A stretch of DNA of 64,000 nt, from the NCBI GenBank assembly GCA_018907035.1, contig JACCIC010000170.1, positions 62,001-126,000 on the forward strand, read 5' to 3'. The DNA is from Sycobia sp. Sy_11 (taxonomy: Eukaryota > Arthropoda > Insecta > Hymenoptera > Epichrysomallidae). The translations under genes and the position numbers were made by a program. The number at the start of each line of letters is the position of its first letter. Position 1 is the first letter of the stretch. The notes under the pieces are model-generated. The model had not been told where the DNA came from. It saw only the letters and a list, made by a program, of their open reading frames with translations, and ran no database searches. Below are positions 35,414 to 48,171 of this stretch, in pieces.

Positions 35414-38400
35414 ATTGATAACGTAATGTTTTCCGAATATTGTAGAATTTATCAATATAAAATTTAAAAAATATGATTACTCAGCGAAAAAAGATATTTG
35501 AATAAACTTAACGGCGTTTTAAAGAGAAAAACTTGTTCTTTTTAATAATACATATTGCTGTTTGATAAAAAAAAAATTGAGGTAGATACATAACCTCAAA
35601 TATGTTAAAAATGGTGATTTTTGCCCTTTTAGATTAGACTATATCAAAATCCTGACATAATAGAGCAATTCTGTGGTCAAATTAAAATTTAATGCATTAA
35701 AAATCTTGAGAAAAGTAAAATCTGTTTTCTGGACAAACAATCAGTCTCATTTTATCGGCTTGCGTAGTGATAATTATACAGATTATGCAGCTTTGAACAA
35801 GCCATCTTTGATTAATTTAGAGTTTTATTTGTACATTAAGTATTTATGAAAGTTTAATATACAAATCAATTAAGTCTCTATTTATAAAATAACAATTTGC
35901 TTCATTACAGCAGTCATTTTTTAATTTATCAAGGACTTTTTTGTAAAGAGTACTACTTTTTTTTATGTATACACATGTTCCAATACCTGTATCATAATTA
36001 AATTCAATAAATCTGCTAAAAATTCTAAAAAAATTTGGAGGTCGTTTTAAATATTAAATAGGGAACATATTTTCTAATTTTTTGTTTCTTTTTAACTCTT
36101 AATGTTTTCTAAGGTTTTATAATTTTTTTTTTTTTTGAATAATATTGTAATTTTATTTTACTTCGACTACTGCTAGATCTGCTATCGAAAGTTGCCATAG
36201 ATCGTCATAAATTTCTGCCGGTTTGTACGAAAAACTTACGTACACCATATATACTTGTACTCTAGTTGAATCGTCGATAATTTTGGTATTGTTAACATTA
36301 AATGCAATGGTAAATTCATAATCCTCAAACTTTCCCGTTTCTTCATTAATGAAGCAGTGAGCAGCTGTAATTATAAATTTTTTGCCAATAATACCACCGC
36401 CACACAGGTGCCTTCTGTTACGCTGAATAGATACTTGATACTGTAATTGATTACCATACGATAGATAACCGCCGATAATTGCTTCCTTTTTTAAACTTTC
36501 AGCTGCAAATCAATATTTAAATACAATTACAATAAAATCATTCGCGACAATTATGCATTAATATGTTTTTTACATTCTACAATTCAAATTCCATATCGTA
36601 ATAATTGTCCTAGCTCGTAATTTCATTTATCAGTTTTAAACGAGATAAATCCCAACGTTTTTAAAGTAATTCTAATTATTTCCTAAAATTTAGAACTAAT
36701 TATGTAATGTAAGATAAAATTCCAGCAGAAAAATAACCTAGCAAATTTTAAACAATATTTATCTCGTAAAATAATGGCCCTTAAGGTAAAATCCGTGTGA
36801 TCAAATTTGCCCCGGATTAACAAGAAAACAATATTTTTACGTATTTTAATACAAATCTTTATTGTTGCCTTCAAAATAGGATCCTTTCGAGCCAATACAG
36901 CATGCCAATACTTAATCCAATTTTCCATACACCTGTTGCAAGCCTCACCTGGAATTGCCTTCAGTTCCTTATTAAATTAGCGAATTTCTTTTTATGGCTT
37001 CAATGGAATCATACTGCGTTCCCCGAAGCCGATTTTTGTGTTTCGGAAAGAGGAAAAAATCACGGAGTGCCAAATCTGGCGAATACGGTAGCTGAGCGAT
37101 GACTTTCATTTCATGTTTGGCAAAAAAATCAGACACAATCATGCTGGAATTTGCCGGCGCATTATTGTGGTGAAAAAACCGTCAATTATCTGTCCACAAA
37201 TCCGGTCGTTTACGATAAATTGCTTCACGTAAACACCTTAAAATGACCAAGTAGTACTCTTTATCAACCGTTTGACCCCCTGGAACGAATTCATGGTGAA
37301 CCACCCCATGGTAATCGAAAAAAACGATGAGCATCACCTTGATTTTTGACCGACTTTGACGTGGTTTTTTCGGTTTCGGCTCATTTTTGGAGCACCATTC
37401 GCTAGATTGTTGGGCAGTTTCGATGTCATATTCATAAACTCGTGTCTCGTCACTAGTAATGATGCGTTTGATCAATGTAGGGTCCTCAGCTATGTTTTGA
37501 AGCATCTCTTTTGCGACCTCTACTCGACGTTGTTTTTGCAAATGATTCAGATGTTTTGGAACAAATCTAGCATTGACACGCTTTGTATACAAAACATTAA
37601 CCAAAGTAGATTGAGTCGATTCATAAGAGATGTTGAGAGCCTCTGCTATCTCTCTGATGCCGATACGACGATTTTGGAGCACCAATTCCTCAACTTTTTC
37701 GATGTTATCGTCAGTTAACAGAGGTGGATGGGCGGCTTGCATGAGGCAAATTTTTGACGACTTCACGACCTTCACTGAATGCTTTGTACCATTCAAATGC
37801 TTGCATTTGCGATAAAGTAGGCTCCCCATAATACTTCTGCAACATTTTCAACGATTCCGTAGCCGTAATTCATGGAAATACAAAATTTCAAGCAAACTCG
37901 TTGATCAACTTTTTTTTCATAGTCAATATCGCCAGACAAACATTTTACGTCGTAAACAAACAGCTGACAAACACACACTAATGGAGATATAGCGCTCAAA
38001 TTCCACACGAACATCGAGAAAGGTTGAAAAAATTTAGCGATTCAGTTTATGCACGGAGTTTAAATGCACAACTCCAAGTCAAATTTGATCATATGGTACA
38101 TTGAGTACATGCTTGCTTATTTGACATTATTAAGTATAAGTTTATACTTATACTTAATAATATCATTTGAAAATTTGAACGATGCTTTCATTAATCCTAA
38201 AGATTAGGAGGGCTTTGGATATAAATATTCAGGTCCAATTCGATACATTTTGTGTTGATCACGAAGTCAAGTGCCTTTCACTCGTAGGACGCTCATTGAC
38301 AGGCACGACGAATGAGGCGCGCTGAACCAACAAATCATATGCCAGGAAAATGCGAAAAGAAATTGAAGAGGTGGAAAATTTTAATTAAGCAGAATTCTTT

Positions 38401-39312
38401 TATAATTTTTACATGGTCAGAAAAAGAATTTTAATAGTAGAATTTTTTCATTGTTTTTTAAATGTAATTGATTATGATAAGTTTGATTATGAGTATGAGT
38501 TTTCATCTCGCAGGTCACAAACGGATTTATATTTAAAATTTTTAAATTGACTTTCGTACCTTAAAGACTGAAAGTCGATAACAAATTTAAAGTCAGATTT
38601 AGATTACTCATGCGAAATCACGCCACTTTTGTATTATTGATTAGCTCCTCTGGTAAATAATTTATAAAGTGCAAGGAAGCCTAATACTATTTAAAGATCA
38701 TTAATAAGTTTTTTATCTTCATGATAAAGCTGCGATATTTGAAATGTATCCCCATTTAAATTAAAATTTTTAATAAAATAATAAGTATGATAGATATATC
38801 ATGTAAATTTTGAACTTTTCACAGCTAATATGGATAATGTAATATCTTTAGAAGATAATAGACTTAAGATAATCGTCTATTATGCATCATACAGAATAAG
38901 AATTACACTAGAGATGCTTTTACACATAACGAGTAACTCAAGTAAAGAATAACATAAGTAAAGGTAGTATTATTATACCAATGGCTATGAGATCAACTTA
39001 GTAAAAATAATAATTATTTATTAATAGCATTTCAATAAAATTAAAATTACAGTCTCTATTCGTGATAATCAGTGACGGAGCTCTACAATGTGATTGTAAA
39101 CAAAGCACATGTAAATTTTTACAGCCATGCTTGTGTCAATCGACCCAGACTGGGATTTGAACTCGGATCACCGAATTATCAGTCCTTCGCATCTAGGCGA
39201 TCGAGACATCGTAGGCCTCAAATAAGCCATCTAACGCAAGATAAAGTTTTATATTCAAATTGTTATTTATTTCGAAGTATATTTTAAAAAATAGTAAAAC
39301 AAAATATTTGTA

Positions 39313-39359
<47 letters not shown>

Positions 39360-40250
39360 CTGATTAAATAAGATAGTTATTCAATTGTCAAATTATATTA
39401 TATATTTTCATTAAAGGTTTTTAATTAAATAGAATAAGTCGACAATAATTGGAGTAATTGATAATAAATATTAGTAATTGAAATATATATTAAAATGAAT
39501 ATTTTTATATCTTAGACTACTCGTGAACTAGTTCGTTTTTTTTATTTGAATAAATGTTTTCAAAGTAATATTCTTAAAATATTTTTCTCGTAGTAGGATT
39601 TTTCAATATTTTTATAACTGAAAATATATAAATGAAAATCTTTTTTTTATATCTTAAATGAAATTTTCATATATGGTAAAAATGTATGAAAATTAAAATC
39701 AAACTAGAATTTATAGAATTAGCATGTAAGCCCAAAAATAATTTTTTGATAAAGGATATTTCATTGAAAATTCAATTTGATATAATTAGAAATTAGTGTG
39801 TGTTCATTTGTGCATAATTGTATCAGAGCGGGCATCGCGTAATACTGCAAAAATTCAGCTCTATGAAAAAACTACTTTATTTATCGCTGATAAATATTGT
39901 ATTTTAATATAGAAAATATTTCAATATAATTGATGGCCACTATGAGATTTTCGTAAAATTTAAGGAAATGTTTCGTAGTAATAATAAATTATCGTACTGT
40001 TATTTATATCTTAAATTGATATATCCATATATTTGGCATAAACTTTATAATATTTTTCAAGTTTTCTTATCTCAAAAATTCCAGAAATATTTTTATTAGA
40101 AACATTTAGTTTAAATAGAAAATATATTTTTCTTTTAAAGAATTAAATTCACGTGCATAAAATTATTGTTTAGAACTAATTAAACTAATTACCCTTCGCT
40201 ATTAAAATCTCCACTCCTGAAATTAGAAGTAACAAAAGTAATTGCTTCAT
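33956..40250 (-). CDS. Gene B: secreted S1 serine protease, catalytic triad intact
   Basis: Minus-strand exons are 40250-40193, 36502-36162, 34566-34255 and 34195-33956 (phases 1, 0, 0), encoding 316 aa. A signal peptide (MKQLLLLLLISGVEILIAK) precedes a very short propeptide and IIGG at residue 28. Catalytic residues are His68 (TAAHC), Asp128 (IADLAVV) and Ser240 (GDSGSP). The residue at the bottom of the S1 pocket (chymotrypsin position 189) is Gly, so trypsin-like specificity for Arg/Lys is unlikely; a chymotrypsin- or elastase-like preference is inferred. The residue before IIGG is Ala, not Arg/Lys. A 30-residue tail with SDMRIG follows the catalytic domain and is shared with A and C. Intron 1 (3.7 kb) holds a mariner and a SINE; intron 2 holds a G-rich tract and an AT array. 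The protein is probably secreted. Confidence 0.9.
35292..35339 (+). other. G-rich quadruplex-prone tract
   Basis: Runs of five, seven, three, three and four G in 48 bases, on the strand opposite to gene B, inside its intron 2 and just before a TACA/AT repeat. Confidence 0.5.
35355..35410. repeat. (TACA)n-(AT)n microsatellite
   Basis: Three TACA units run into about 21 AT units in intron 2 of gene B. The short open frames on both strands here are repeat artefacts. Confidence 0.95.
36798..38091 (-). mobile_element. Near-complete but dead mariner 2
   Basis: The ends TGATCAAATTTG (36798-36809) and its complement (38080-38091) are inverted. TA flanks the right end and TG stands for TA on the left. 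A long minus-strand frame (37829-37182) gives HTH sequence (NRRIGIREIAEALNISYEST) and the catalytic start TSDETRVYEYD. Just after it a stop codon interrupts WTDN*RFF, and the second catalytic motif reads HHNNAPAN instead of HHDNAPAH. The last part has YSPDLALRDFFLFPK and GSYFEG. The N-terminal part is in another frame near 37800-37930. The transposase cannot be active. It lies in intron 1 of gene B. Confidence 0.92.
38126..38161. repeat. Perfect 15-bp inverted repeat
   Basis: ATTATTAAGTATAAG (38126-38140) and its exact complement (38147-38161) flank a six-base loop. With one mismatch the stem extends to about 19 bp. It sits 35 bases outside mariner 2. Confidence 0.9.
39061..39219 (-). mobile_element. 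SINE copy, diverged and tail-less
   Basis: Minus-strand copy of the tRNA-derived family; the head (GGCCTACGATGTCTCGATCG) and B box are clear, but the 3' tail is missing. It lies in intron 1 of gene B, same orientation as the gene. Confidence 0.85.
39313..39355. repeat. (TA)n microsatellite
   Basis: About 21 TA units in intron 1 of gene B. Confidence 0.97.
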
Positions 40251-40435
40251 CTTCAAAAATTTTTAACTTGTTTTAGTATTTTTTATTTAAAATAAAGGAA
40301 TTCGAAAATTTAACAGGTTACCATTGTTTTGTAATATTTTTTATTTTGATGGATGAATATTGGTTATCAGCAAAGAAAAGATAACTGAAACAAAGCAAAA
40401 CAAAAATACTTTGAAACACTAAATTCTGCTAGACT

Positions 40436-40442
40436 TTTTATA
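40436..40442 (-). promoter_or_regulatory. TATA box candidate of gene B
   Basis: TATAAAA on the minus strand, about 186 bases before the gene B start codon. Between it and the ATG are GATA-type words (GTTATCTTTTC and GCTGATAACC on the gene strand). Confidence 0.4.
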
Positions 40443-40611
40443 AATATTAATTTAATAATTGAGGAATTATCATATTATATTATATTTTATTTAAAGCTCT
40501 ACATAGCATTCGTTGAAAAAAATAATCAAATAATCTGGCAAAATATATCGCCACAATAATTCTACTCTCTAATTTATTTTCTGATAAATTTGTCGGAGAA
40601 TTCAATTATAT

Positions 40612-40653
40612 TGTGTGTGTGTGTGTGTGTGCGTGTGCGCGTGTGCGTGTGTC
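40612..40653. repeat. (TG)n/(GTGCG) microsatellite
   Basis: TG array with interspersed GC steps, upstream of gene B. Confidence 0.93.
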
Positions 40654-40659
40654 AGATCG

Positions 40660-43200
40660 TCCTGAAAAACACTTACATAATTAAGCAGTCGTCCCATTAA
40701 TTGAAAGAGATTGGCGCTTTCTGGATTGTAAAAGCACATGTCTCAAGGATTTCTATGAAATTTGAATAAAGATTGAAACGGCACAATTATTGTGTTTCCT
40801 TCACGGCCGTGTACATACGGTGATGTCATTGGACTAATTTTACTATTAACTAAAACTAAGTTTTTTCGAGCTTCTACACTTTATAATAATTTCGTGAAAC
40901 TACCAAATGAATTTTTTTTCAAAATTTTGAGCATGTATTTATAGAAAATGTTCGTCCTAGACGGTGTTATGAACGTAATACGTTCTACTTTGTTAGATTG
41001 AATTAATTAATGTGACAAGTGTTGACAAGCGTGTATTAAAATAATATCACCGACTTAGCATATCTGATTGCAGAGTGGTATATGATTCAGATAATGCATA
41101 GGTAGACAATGGATTAAAATATAGTGATAAAATTTAGAATTTTCATCCATATTAATTTATTAAAATTTAGGCACGACCATTCCGGATACAGCATATGACA
41201 TAATTTTTTATAATTATTTCATTTCGAAACTACATGTGCATGGTGTGCGCGCGCGTGCAATTTTGTCTTTTAAATAATTTTATAAAAAAAATTTTACAAT
41301 TTAAAATAATCTTCCATCTTCATTCTAGAGAAAATAAATACCTATATAAAATATGTGAGCACCTCTAATAAACATTGAACTTTTATGAAGTTCGTAAGAT
41401 AGAAGATATTTTTAATTTCTAATTTTTTTTTTAAATCGTAGTGCATAAAAGATGGAAGCACATTTATTTTATCAAATATTTCATTTAAGGAAAAAGCCTG
41501 TTCTTCTTGAATTAAAAAAAGACAATCTTGCTTTTCTCAAGTATAATTCTTACTTTAAATAATGACATAATACGTCATTATTCCTTTTAAATTATTTTTT
41601 GAAGAACAGTGTTTACTGCTAATTCGTATTGATTCGTTTACAATTACTAAATGTAATACTAGATTTAATACTTTAGATTTAATAGTTTCACTTTTCTATT
41701 TTTTTTTATTAGTGAAACTAGTACATAAAGAAAAAATTTTCTAGTTATTATGCTATAAGAAAATTAATTTTTATATCATTCAAAAATTAAAAGATTCGCG
41801 GATTTACTTATATATTATATAATGTTATTCCTTCGTACTCATTAATTTTATTAATCTAATTAGTAATTAATTTGCCCATGTACAGTAATATTAGACTTTC
41901 AAAAAATTTCATTTTTAAATCGACAAAACTCGATGTATTTTCTTATTCAGGGAAAGTATGTACAATAAAAATAAAATATAGATATTAAAATTAGAGTGAA
42001 TAAAATTGTACATTATAGTAGTTCCATATTATTTTTTACTTATAACAATTTTTTTCTGCGACAAATGTAGCATTTATATATTTAAAATTATTGTAGATTA
42101 TTATCTAACAATTTAAAAAAACCTGAAATTCGCTCATTTTTCAGTGACAAAAGTTATTAGTTTTTTTTCGACAACGAAATTTTATTTAGAGCAGGTTTAA
42201 GGCTTTTTCAGTTAATTGCTATTAACTTTTAAGTCATGCGAGAAAAATAATAATGAATATTCATGAAATATCCTATGAATTTTTTTTAATTTCCAGTGAA
42301 TGAATTTTTACTGAAAATCACTGAAATTTTCACAATGTTCGTATAAAATTTATGAATATGCACTGAAAGTCAAGATTCATAAAGTTTTTAAACATACGTA
42401 TTCAAGTTAATTTAATATTTTTTATTATTTTATACTTGTTTTAATTAGTAGTAATTCATACAGTTTTACACTATTCAAGATTCTTATAATGCCCGATGAT
42501 CAGACAAAGGAAGGCTCAGATATAATGGGTGACGGATTTGGTCCAGTTTGAGCGAGGTAATTATAATTACCTTCAAAATGAGCTCTGTACAGTTTTTGAG
42601 CCAAATCATCTACAATTCTCAAAATGTGAGGCTTTCTTTTTTTAAATTATAGTACTTCTCTCTAATTAAATTAGACTAAAATAAGCGAATTAAAACAAAG
42701 ACAATATTTTAACCAAGTGAAAACTAGTAAACATACGTCCGCAAATATGTAGTACTTGTGTAACTATTAATTGAAGTTCGATTGAATTTAGAGGCGTTAA
42801 TAAGCGGATTTCCTATCCAACTAATGTAGTTTTTACAATTGATCTGACTTTAATTGAGAATAACTAAGAAATTATGCATTTGAGGACATAGACTCATTAA
42901 ACTTTTTTTCCGGAAAGGCCATTCTTTGCATTACGAACTCCGCCTTATATCTCCACCTTGTAAGGTACATTTGCCTGATTTTCACTAAACAATATCGAAT
43001 ATGGATTTTGTGATTCTATGGTTAAATCAGTATTCCGAGATTCAAATAGCTAAAACGTACAAAGTCTTGTTCAAATCGATTGGAAAACGAGCCAATTATT
43101 TGGTTTAATCATATATGGTATAAATACTGAATGGGCAGGACTTTTTTACCATATATCATACAGTAACACTTTACCGGATAATTTAACAATTAATGTTATT
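40660..43200. other. AT-rich intergenic sequence
   Basis: No coding signal recognised on either strand. Confidence 0.4.
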
Positions 43201-43271
43201 TTCTTTATGGCGATAACGTTAATATGCTTATACGAGAAGTTTACGATAAATTCTTAGCCTAACCATTCGAT

Positions 43272-43281
43272 GGCGCCACTA
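43272..43281 (+). promoter_or_regulatory. GGCGCCACTA motif, copy 2
   Basis: Identical 10-mer to those at 19012 and 56379; it lies 98 bases before the small open frame at 43380. Confidence 0.3.
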
Positions 43282-43379
43282 TTGAACTTAAGAGAAATTT
43301 ACTAAGATAGCGCATTCTCGTGGATGGGTGCTCTCGAAATTTCAACTGAATCGAGTTCGTAGTTTTATTCTAACTGCGT

Positions 43380-43571
43380 ATGGAAGTGGGTGTGTTCGCA
43401 GATTTTAGAAAAATGGAAAGATATTCGTCGGTTGATTATTTCTTGGTTTTGGAAGAGAAATCTCGCTGCGAAATCGAAGAGGCGAAATGGTTCAATCAGT
43501 TTCAGCAAAATCGCACGTTGATTTTTGATGAGCCATGTCCAACTGACCTGTATGGATATCGCAGAACATAA
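43380..43571 (+). CDS. Possible small gene, 63 aa, unrecognised
   Basis: ATG-led frame with balanced, charged composition unlike random AT-rich frames: MEVGVFADFRKMERY at the start, VLEEKSRCEIEEAKWF in the middle and CPTDLYGYRRT at the end. An AATAAA-like word occurs within 15 bases after the stop. There is no signal peptide, no membrane segment and two cysteines. The family is not recognised; it could be a short gene, a single exon or a retrocopy fragment. The upstream GGCGCCACTA motif may be part of a promoter. Confidence 0.3.
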   Translation: MEVGVFADFRKMERYSSVDYFLVLEEKSRCEIEEAKWFNQFQQNRTLIFDEPCPTDLYGYRRT

Positions 43572-44994
43572 CATTGATAATAAATCACGCTCTCGTACAT
43601 ACAGACCAGAAGTAAAATTTACATTTAACGTGGTGGGGGCAGTCAGGTTGTCCTTTACTGACATGAATATAACTTATTTCTATTTTTTATTTATTATTTT
43701 TAATTTTTAATCTAATTTTATTTTATTTTTATTAATAAGTTCTATTTCAGATTCGTCAGGGGTGATAATAAACTAGGACAGTCTGACTGTCATTATTTTA
43801 ATATAATATATTATAGCATAAAAACTGTAAGAACGATAAAAATATATATTAACTTAATTTTTAATTTTTATTTTATTTACAATGAGTCGAAAAATATTTA
43901 TTTTATTGAATTTAATTTTTTTTTACAAAAAAATCTTATAACAATCTTTCTAAATGATTTCACTTGTTAAGAAAAGTCAGATGTATTAATCAATGTGATT
44001 CGTGATTCTTAAGAATACCTTATATTTAGTATGGAAAAATTGTGATAGTTTATTTATTACTACACCACATATTTTATAGGAAATATTTTATGAAACTGTA
44101 TGCTTTTGATAATTTATTAAAAAATGTTCTATAATTATTATTTATTCGTTCATATATTTACAAGAAAAATTAAATTTTAATACATAAGCTAAAAAATACT
44201 TAAAGAAATCATAGAACACTATTTTTATACTTATTGTACATTTATAAATACGTACTGTAAATAAATAGTAATTATGGTGTCTTGAATTCATAAAATGTAA
44301 TCATTTATTAGTTATTCCAAGGTTATTGATATAAATATACATACAATGTTTTAGTTTCTACAAGTTAAAAATGTTATATGCGGTTATTAATCATTCGTCA
44401 CTCAAAATATATCACGCATACTCCATCACACGCCCTACACACCACAATCTACCTTATATTGTTCTACCACTTATTTCCCATTAGAAAACGACATGTAGAC
44501 ATTGTAAGCTGTGCGATGCTAAGGTGCGCTTTCAAATCACTAAGATAGAGGTGCTGCCCGTTACGACAGTGCTGCCAATCCACGTGATACCATTGCGCGA
44601 TCTGGAACGACAAGCGTATTTTTCCGTGTAACCTTCTTGATAAGAAATAATTAACTACTGGATACATATAAATGGATACATATAATTTAACCATAGGAAA
44701 AATTCTATTAATAAAGTATAAATCGATTAGTTATAAGGAAAAATATAGTGTGGAACTTATTCGAAATTGGCAAAGAAAGCATTCACCACGTGTACAAAAG
44801 TGTTTACAAACATAATCAGTAAAAAATCACTGTTTTCTTATGAGATTTAATTTTTATTGTTTGAGTCCATTCTTTATGTGTGAATTACTATTCCGAACGT
44901 GATTCATTGTATCATTGGATTACCATTACCTGTAAATGATTGTCACTCGTATTTTTTCTCGCCCAACTAAAACCGTTGGTTTTCACCACCTGAT

Positions 44995-45203
44995 TTTTTT
45001 TATGTTATTTAACGTTGCTCTCTTTATCCTTCCAAATATTGGTGCTAATCAGCGACGGAGGTCTACGATGTGTTTGTAAACAAAGCACATGTAAATAATT
45101 ACAGCGGTGCTTGTGTCAATCGGCCGAGACCGGGATTTGAACTCGGATCACCAAGTTACTAGTCCTTCGCTCTAGCGATCGAGCCATCGTAGGCCTTAAA
45201 TTT
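44995..45203 (-). mobile_element. tRNA-derived SINE, full-length copy
   Basis: Minus-strand copy with head, body and short tail, flanked by ACCACCTGAT at 44985-44994 and 45204-45213, a probable target-site duplication. Confidence 0.88.
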
Positions 45204-45469
45204 ACCACCTGATGTACTACAATTTTTTAACTTTACTTGTATGCTGGATAAGAGATAACAAATATTCTACTCAGATTTTACATTGTATTTTTTCTTGTTG
45301 TTCTTAACTTGTGCTTTTAATCAAAAGATAATTTGAATTTTTGTTTCATAATAACTCAGACCTCCTTATTTCTAACAGAACTAAGGCACTTTTCACCTCT
45401 TAAAGCACTTCCTCGGAAAGCCACCTCTATTCACATCTCAACAAAGTCAAAACAACAATGAACTGGAAA

Positions 45470-46800
45470 AGGAGCGGAGCAACCATAAGAACAAGCTATT
45501 CTGACGCTGCTTCAAGCCAGAGAGGCGACTGCATAACCGAAATCTACCTTCAAACCACACATAAGATTTCATACTGAATTTCACATTCCACGCAAAGGAC
45601 CGAGTTTACTTAAATGAAAGAGAGGTAGCGATCTTCGTACGCAAATTTTTCAGTCACAGAGTCATCTCCACCAACACCAACTGCGAAATGATCGGATTCG
45701 AACTCTCCCGAGACAAAGAATACCTCCACATCACCTCGTGTGATAAACCTTTTAACTTCGGAATAACTTCGCCAATCCTGCCTCCTGTCTTAATTGCAAT
45801 ACCCCAACGATCGTCTTCGGTACCCTGGAGTTAAAACATTCCACTTCGGGCTGCCTATCAGCAAACAGCAACAGTCATTCCTCCTCAGATAATCACTTTG
45901 CCGTCCTTTCACAATGCAAGCCCCTTCCACACACATCCATGTTCCGAACTCTATTCCATCCGTTCTGGTCCCTCCTTGATATTTTTGTCATGAAAAAAAT
46001 CACCATCCAAAACAACCGCCAGATAATTTGTGCTTTCAGCTCAGATAATAGCCCAGTGACCTTCACTTTTTAGGTTATGCCTTTCACCTTTTCAGAAAAT
46101 ATATAGCATAGCTGCATATTGAGTAAAGTCTTGAAATTTCTACTTTCTCTTGCTCCTCCACATACTTTTCGTTCAGGGTCGATGAAGAAATGATCGATAA
46201 TAAAAAACAGGCGAAAATCAACGCTACTACCTCTTGTCTTCCACAGGGTCTAAACACCAAATTCCCTGATGAAAGTCCGAAGCTAATCAAGTAGAATAAT
46301 AAAATTTGAACGAAATTTCATAGCAATAGAACACTTTCACTACAATCATAAAGACCAAGACTATCTATATCATTTCAATCTGGGGTCTCCACGTCGCCCC
46401 AAATAGATTTAACGTACTTCAAAGCACCTGCGTGAAGCTACTCTGTGCCTCATTCAAAATCCCTCAGTATATCCAAAACATCCAAATACCAAGGGATTCC
46501 AATCAAACTTGGCAATATGTTCCTTAATTAGCAGCACACAGAAACGAACAAATCGTTACAAGAGACCGAAAAGTTCCTCATAGGCATTTGGGGAAGCTTC
46601 AGTCTATACGCATAGTTCAAAATTCCAAACGTGAAGACAGAAAGCGTAGTCTGAACAGCCAGTTCGTTCCAGTAAGCCTACATCACATATGGTGTCCCAA
46701 ACGCTCAGATAGCAACATTGCCGCACAGCGCTTCGATCAACGCCAGAACAAACCGTAACCGACACTACTTTAACACCGAGAGCCCATTACAATACTTCAA
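45470..46800 (+). mobile_element. Jockey-type LINE relic (endonuclease and C-terminal end)
   Basis: Plus-strand pieces resemble an APE-type endonuclease: FHAKDRVYLNEREVAIFVRK, then NCEMIGFELSRDKEYLHI, then LLDIFVMKKITI and FSSDNSPV, where active elements have SDH. After about 46350 it resembles the region downstream of the reverse transcriptase (ISIWGLHVAPNRFNVLQST, QYIQNIQIPRDSN). Most of the reverse transcriptase between them is missing. Many stops and frameshifts; long dead. Confidence 0.65.
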
Positions 46801-46829
46801 TCAAAAGGATAGCTAAAGCACTGTCGTAT

Positions 46830-48117
46830 TCGTGTATTGCTAATATTTTGACATTTTTGCGACTGAACAACATCTTCTAAGTACTCAGTTATGATGGAAG
46901 GTTCGAAATATGTATCATATTGAAAATTATTCAATGAAGAACCAATCAATTACAACCGTTAATTTTTTAATATCTTATTTATTTGTGCAATGAAAAAACA
47001 TATAATTTTTTTAGTATATTATTGAAAAATATTACCAAAGAAGTATTTTATACAATTTTTATAGAATCATTTCCTATAAAGACTATTAATCGTCATTTAT
47101 TTACATAGGTGAAATAAATAAATAAACATTCTACTGTTAATATAATATTGATTTTGATTAGATACGTTCAGCTTTTATACAAAAAAAAAGTTATTATAAA
47201 AAGAACATCGATATATAAATTAAAATATACATGATTTTATATTTTATAAAATTTTTATATTTAAAACAAAAAGTACAATTTACAGGTGCATACATAGTAA
47301 CACATGCTATGACAAAATTATCAAAATATTATAATTTTTTAAGTTTAATGACCTTATTCTTTATACAATGATTATAGTTTGACTCTGTTTGGCTTTTTCA
47401 CAATAGAAAGTTTATTATTATGAGATAAAACCGAGGTTCAAATATTTGTATAAATATATGATTACTGATATTCGAAAAAAATCATTAAAATACTGTTAAT
47501 ATAGTATAAAAAAATTATTTAAATAAACCAAATTTTATTGTTTTTTATTGTAATGATTATATTCTGGAAATCAAATCGAAAGTGAGTTTTCTTTTTCTGG
47601 AATCACAGAGTAAGACAGAAGAAATAATTAGTATTGAAAATGCAATTTAAGAATCTTAAAAAATAGTATTTCTGATTTATTAAAATATACCCGTGTAATG
47701 CGAAATTGGAAAATGATTAGATAAATTAGATATACATACACAAGCTTTTTAGAGTATTGCTGTTTTCAATATATGCTAGGTTGTAGGTATGGTTGCTTAT
47801 ACACAGGGATATACAATCTTTTCGCTCAACACACAATGTCTTAAAACTCTCTCTTCTGATGCAAATATTCCTTTCCGACATAATAATTATTTGCAGTTGC
47901 CTGAAATAATAATACATAAAATAATTTTTAAATGCATTAAATTCATTCAAAAATATATTTTTTTTACAGTTAATAATTGAATATTATAAATTATACAAGT
48001 CATGTAATACAACATAAATTAGTATATCTAAGTTGCTTGTAATTTTTAACTGATATATTGGATAATATCAAAGAGCCAAGCAAAGGAACTTGATAATATA
48101 TAAAAAATATATCTGTA

Positions 48118-48171
<54 letters not shown>

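Noticed and set aside
37356..37815. Plus-strand open frames of 120 and 61 codons
   Set aside because: They are shadows of the minus-strand mariner transposase.
44464..44694. Minus-strand open frame of 76 codons
   Set aside because: No domain, signal peptide or neighbouring exon; composition is ambiguous.
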